A DNA stretch of 64,000 nucleotides from Bacillota bacterium (GTDB lineage: Bacteria; Bacillota; Clostridia; Christensenellales; Aristaeellaceae): the NCBI GenBank assembly GCA_023411395.1, contig JAEYOV010000076.1, forward strand, positions 124,001 through 188,000, read 5' to 3'. The notes beneath the pieces were generated by a model. The model was given only the letters and a program-made list of their open reading frames with translations. It made no database searches and was not told where the DNA came from. How positions within the stretch are numbered: the stretch's first letter is position 1; each line of letters starts with the position of its first letter. This document shows, piece after piece, positions 62,560 to 64,000 of the stretch. A program made the position numbers and the translations under genes.

Positions 62560-63437
62560 TTGCGTTTCTCCGTCCAGAAAAGCAACTGCTCACGTCCCTT
62601 GCTGGTAAAGTCCACCGGCGTTTTTTGCATTTGCGAAAGAAGCGCCTGCATCCCGCTTTGATCCCTTGTTTCCACGCAGACACGCATTCCTTCCATCCAG
62701 GATGCTTCATCCAGCGGCCATTTTGCCATAAGCGTCTGCGCTGCCACCCTTGCTTCCGCCGCGTCTTTGAGCGCCAGGCTGTTATGCACCATGATGCGAA
62801 GCAACTCGGGGGTTTCCTTCATCTGCAGGCACGTATAAAGAGCCTTTTTCAGCACCAGCCGCTGCCGCCTGAGCAGCTGTCCCTCCAGCAGGCCGCTTTC
62901 ACAATACCTGGAAAGGAAGCCTACATACTCCCGGTGTTTATCAAAGTCTTCCTCATGGCGTGCAAGCTCCGCCTGCCGCTGCTGCAGCTCCAATTGAAAC
63001 TGCCGCTGCAGCTCCATGATCGTAGCCGTCGCATAGTGCGCCGTTTCCGTATCATCGTTAAAGCGCGCGAGCAAAAGCAGGTCCAGGTACTGCATGGGGT
63101 CGGCTCGCAAGATATTCATCATCAGGGTGCGCCGCTTGTGCGGATCATTGATCAAAAGCGCTTCCTCAAGCGGCACCATGTCTTTGACCGGCATGTGGTG
63201 TAGGATCATTTCTTTGCTCTTCTCGTTGCGGCGTATCCAATCCATCCCCGCCGGTGTCCGCCCAACGTTAAGAATCATCATCCACCCTGTAACGGGACCG
63301 AATAAAGGCGTCAGGAACATCCACACATAATGGGAGGACCGAAGCCTTCTTTTCGAAAAGCTGCCATAAATCACCGTGGACAGAAAAAGCAGCCCATGCG
63401 CGCCCAATATCAGGTACAGGATCGCAGTGCTAGGCAT
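62556..63437 (-). CDS. pelE: Pel biosynthesis scaffold PelE
   Basis: 293 residues. Two membrane segments (about 2-22 and 36-58) are followed by helical repeats (about 80-285), the domain plan of PelE, which links PelD to the synthase. Sequence conservation is low, so the call rests mainly on topology and position between pelD and pelA. The ATG at 63435-63437 has AGGAGG 6 bases upstream and overlaps the pelD stop by 8 bases. Confidence 0.82.
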   Translation of the reverse strand: MPSTAILYLILGAHGLLFLSTVIYGSFSKRRLRSSHYVWMFLTPLFGPVTGWMMILNVGRTPAGMDWIRRNEKSKEMILHHMPVKDMVPLEEALLINDPHKRRTLMMNILRADPMQYLDLLLLARFNDDTETAHYATATIMELQRQFQLELQQRQAELARHEEDFDKHREYVGFLSRYCESGLLEGQLLRRQRLVLKKALYTCLQMKETPELLRIMVHNSLALKDAAEARVAAQTLMAKWPLDEASWMEGMRVCVETRDQSGMQALLSQMQKTPVDFTSKGREQLLFWTEKRK

Positions 63438-64000
63438 ACGCGACCTCCTGGGGCACAACCTCGCAGGTCAGCCCGGCCTTCAAAAACCGGCTCTCGATCT
63501 GCGGTATGTTGTCCACGCTTGCCTGGGGCAGCAATACAAAATAGGTGCCGTCGTCCGTGCGCCCCGTAAGGTCCGTGGTCCTTGTCACGCTGCCGATGCT
63601 GCGGTCCATTTCTAACAGCGGGCTCTCCCCTGACAGGCTTTTCACCCGCAGCAAAAGGTAGCTGGATGTGCGCTGCTTTCGCATGCGCTGATAAACGCCC
63701 AGAGCAGACCGGAAGGCCTTGTCGGCCAAAATATGCGTATTCTCCAGATACATGTCCTGGGACATGTTAAAATAACGCAGCGTCCGCACCATGGCCGATT
63801 GCACAAGCCCGGCCACGACGCTGAATAGATTTTGGTGGTACAGCGTTTGCTGGTCAAACGGCACATCCCACAGCGCGATCATGGCGATCAGCCGGCCGTC
63901 CTGCATGACAGGCGCGCAGAACACGGGATACCCCGGCTCCAGCGCCGTGTTTGTAAACATCTCACCGCGCTCAAGGCGCGCCTTCATGAGCGGGAATTTA
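63430..64000 (-). CDS. pelD: Pel c-di-GMP receptor PelD (partial, cut by window edge)
   Basis: The last 189 residues are visible; the membrane part and start lie beyond the right edge. A GAF domain (FCAPVMQDGRLIAMIALWDVPFDQQ) is followed by a GGDEF-like domain. In it, RTTD is followed by five residues and then DDGTY in place of GGDEF. This is the canonical spacing of an I-site before the active site, with the active site lost, as in c-di-GMP receptors of the PelD kind. It should activate polymer synthesis on binding c-di-GMP. Confidence 0.88.
   Translation of the reverse strand, partial: KFPLMKARLERGEMFTNTALEPGYPVFCAPVMQDGRLIAMIALWDVPFDQQTLYHQNLFSVVAGLVQSAMVRTLRYFNMSQDMYLENTHILADKAFRSALGVYQRMRKQRTSSYLLLRVKSLSGESPLLEMDRSIGSVTRTTDLTGRTDDGTYFVLLPQASVDNIPQIESRFLKAGLTCEVVPQEVAYA

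Overview
The window looks like a chromosomal segment of a Firmicute, probably a gut-type Clostridia (Christensenellales-like is a guess). The basis is moderately high GC, strong AGGAGG ribosome sites with frequent TTG/GTG starts, consensus TTGACA-17-TATAAT promoters, a Gram-positive LexA box (GAACATATGTTC), a YolD/UmuC pair, YesM/YesN sugar regulation and a Gram-positive-type Pel operon. No rRNA, tRNA, CRISPR array or intact insertion sequence was seen.

Region 1 (1-9.7 kb) handles metals and metalloids. A zinc operon (zur, a small Cys/His membrane protein, znuA, znuC) reads leftward from a promoter covered by a Zur-like palindrome. A C-GCAxxG-C-C protein and two half-size permeases read rightward. 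A nine-gene arsenic operon (arsR, permease, ferredoxin, thioredoxin, ccdA, thioredoxin-like protein, acr3, arsM, arsC) reads leftward from a promoter with ArsR-type palindromes. A repeat-like hairpin flanked by direct repeats follows.

Region 2 (9.7-18.5 kb) is a sugar or sugar-acid uptake cluster: YesM/YesN two-component system, binding protein, two permeases, an N-acetylneuraminate-lyase-like aldolase and an aldo/keto reductase. Region 3 (18.7-26 kb) has the AmmeMemoRadiSam pair (MEMO-AMMECR1 fusion and radical SAM enzyme) convergent with a large secreted LRR protein, an HTH protein and a transmembrane Ser/Thr kinase whose outer part is also LRR. Region 4 (26-28.3 kb) is an SOS-controlled YolD/UmuC operon with a possible 23-residue leader ORF.

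Region 5 (28.4-38 kb) is an envelope-related block: a C69 peptidase, a secreted phosphatidylserine-decarboxylase-like protein, a chagasin/BIG2 secreted protein, SH3 and other secreted proteins, and a two-component system whose likely operator (GTTACGC-N4-GTTACGC) lies before two of these transcription units. Region 6 (38.2-46.7 kb) is a LacI-controlled glucoside operon (GH31, GH65 phosphorylase, ABC importer). Region 7 (46.8-53.2 kb) holds an OmpR-type two-component system with an ABC ATPase and an unusual FtsX/CARDB-like membrane protein, then a nuclease-helicase protein and a cupin.

Region 8 (53.2-64 kb) is the most striking part: a tightly overlapping leftward operon pelD-pelE-pelA(deacetylase)-pelF-pelG followed without a break by cotH, VTC, DUF4956 and DUF4832 genes. 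PelD keeps a c-di-GMP I-site (RTTD) just before a degenerate GGDEF motif, so exopolysaccharide output is probably c-di-GMP gated. The downstream cassette may modify, anchor or cut the polymer. The operon start lies beyond the right edge.
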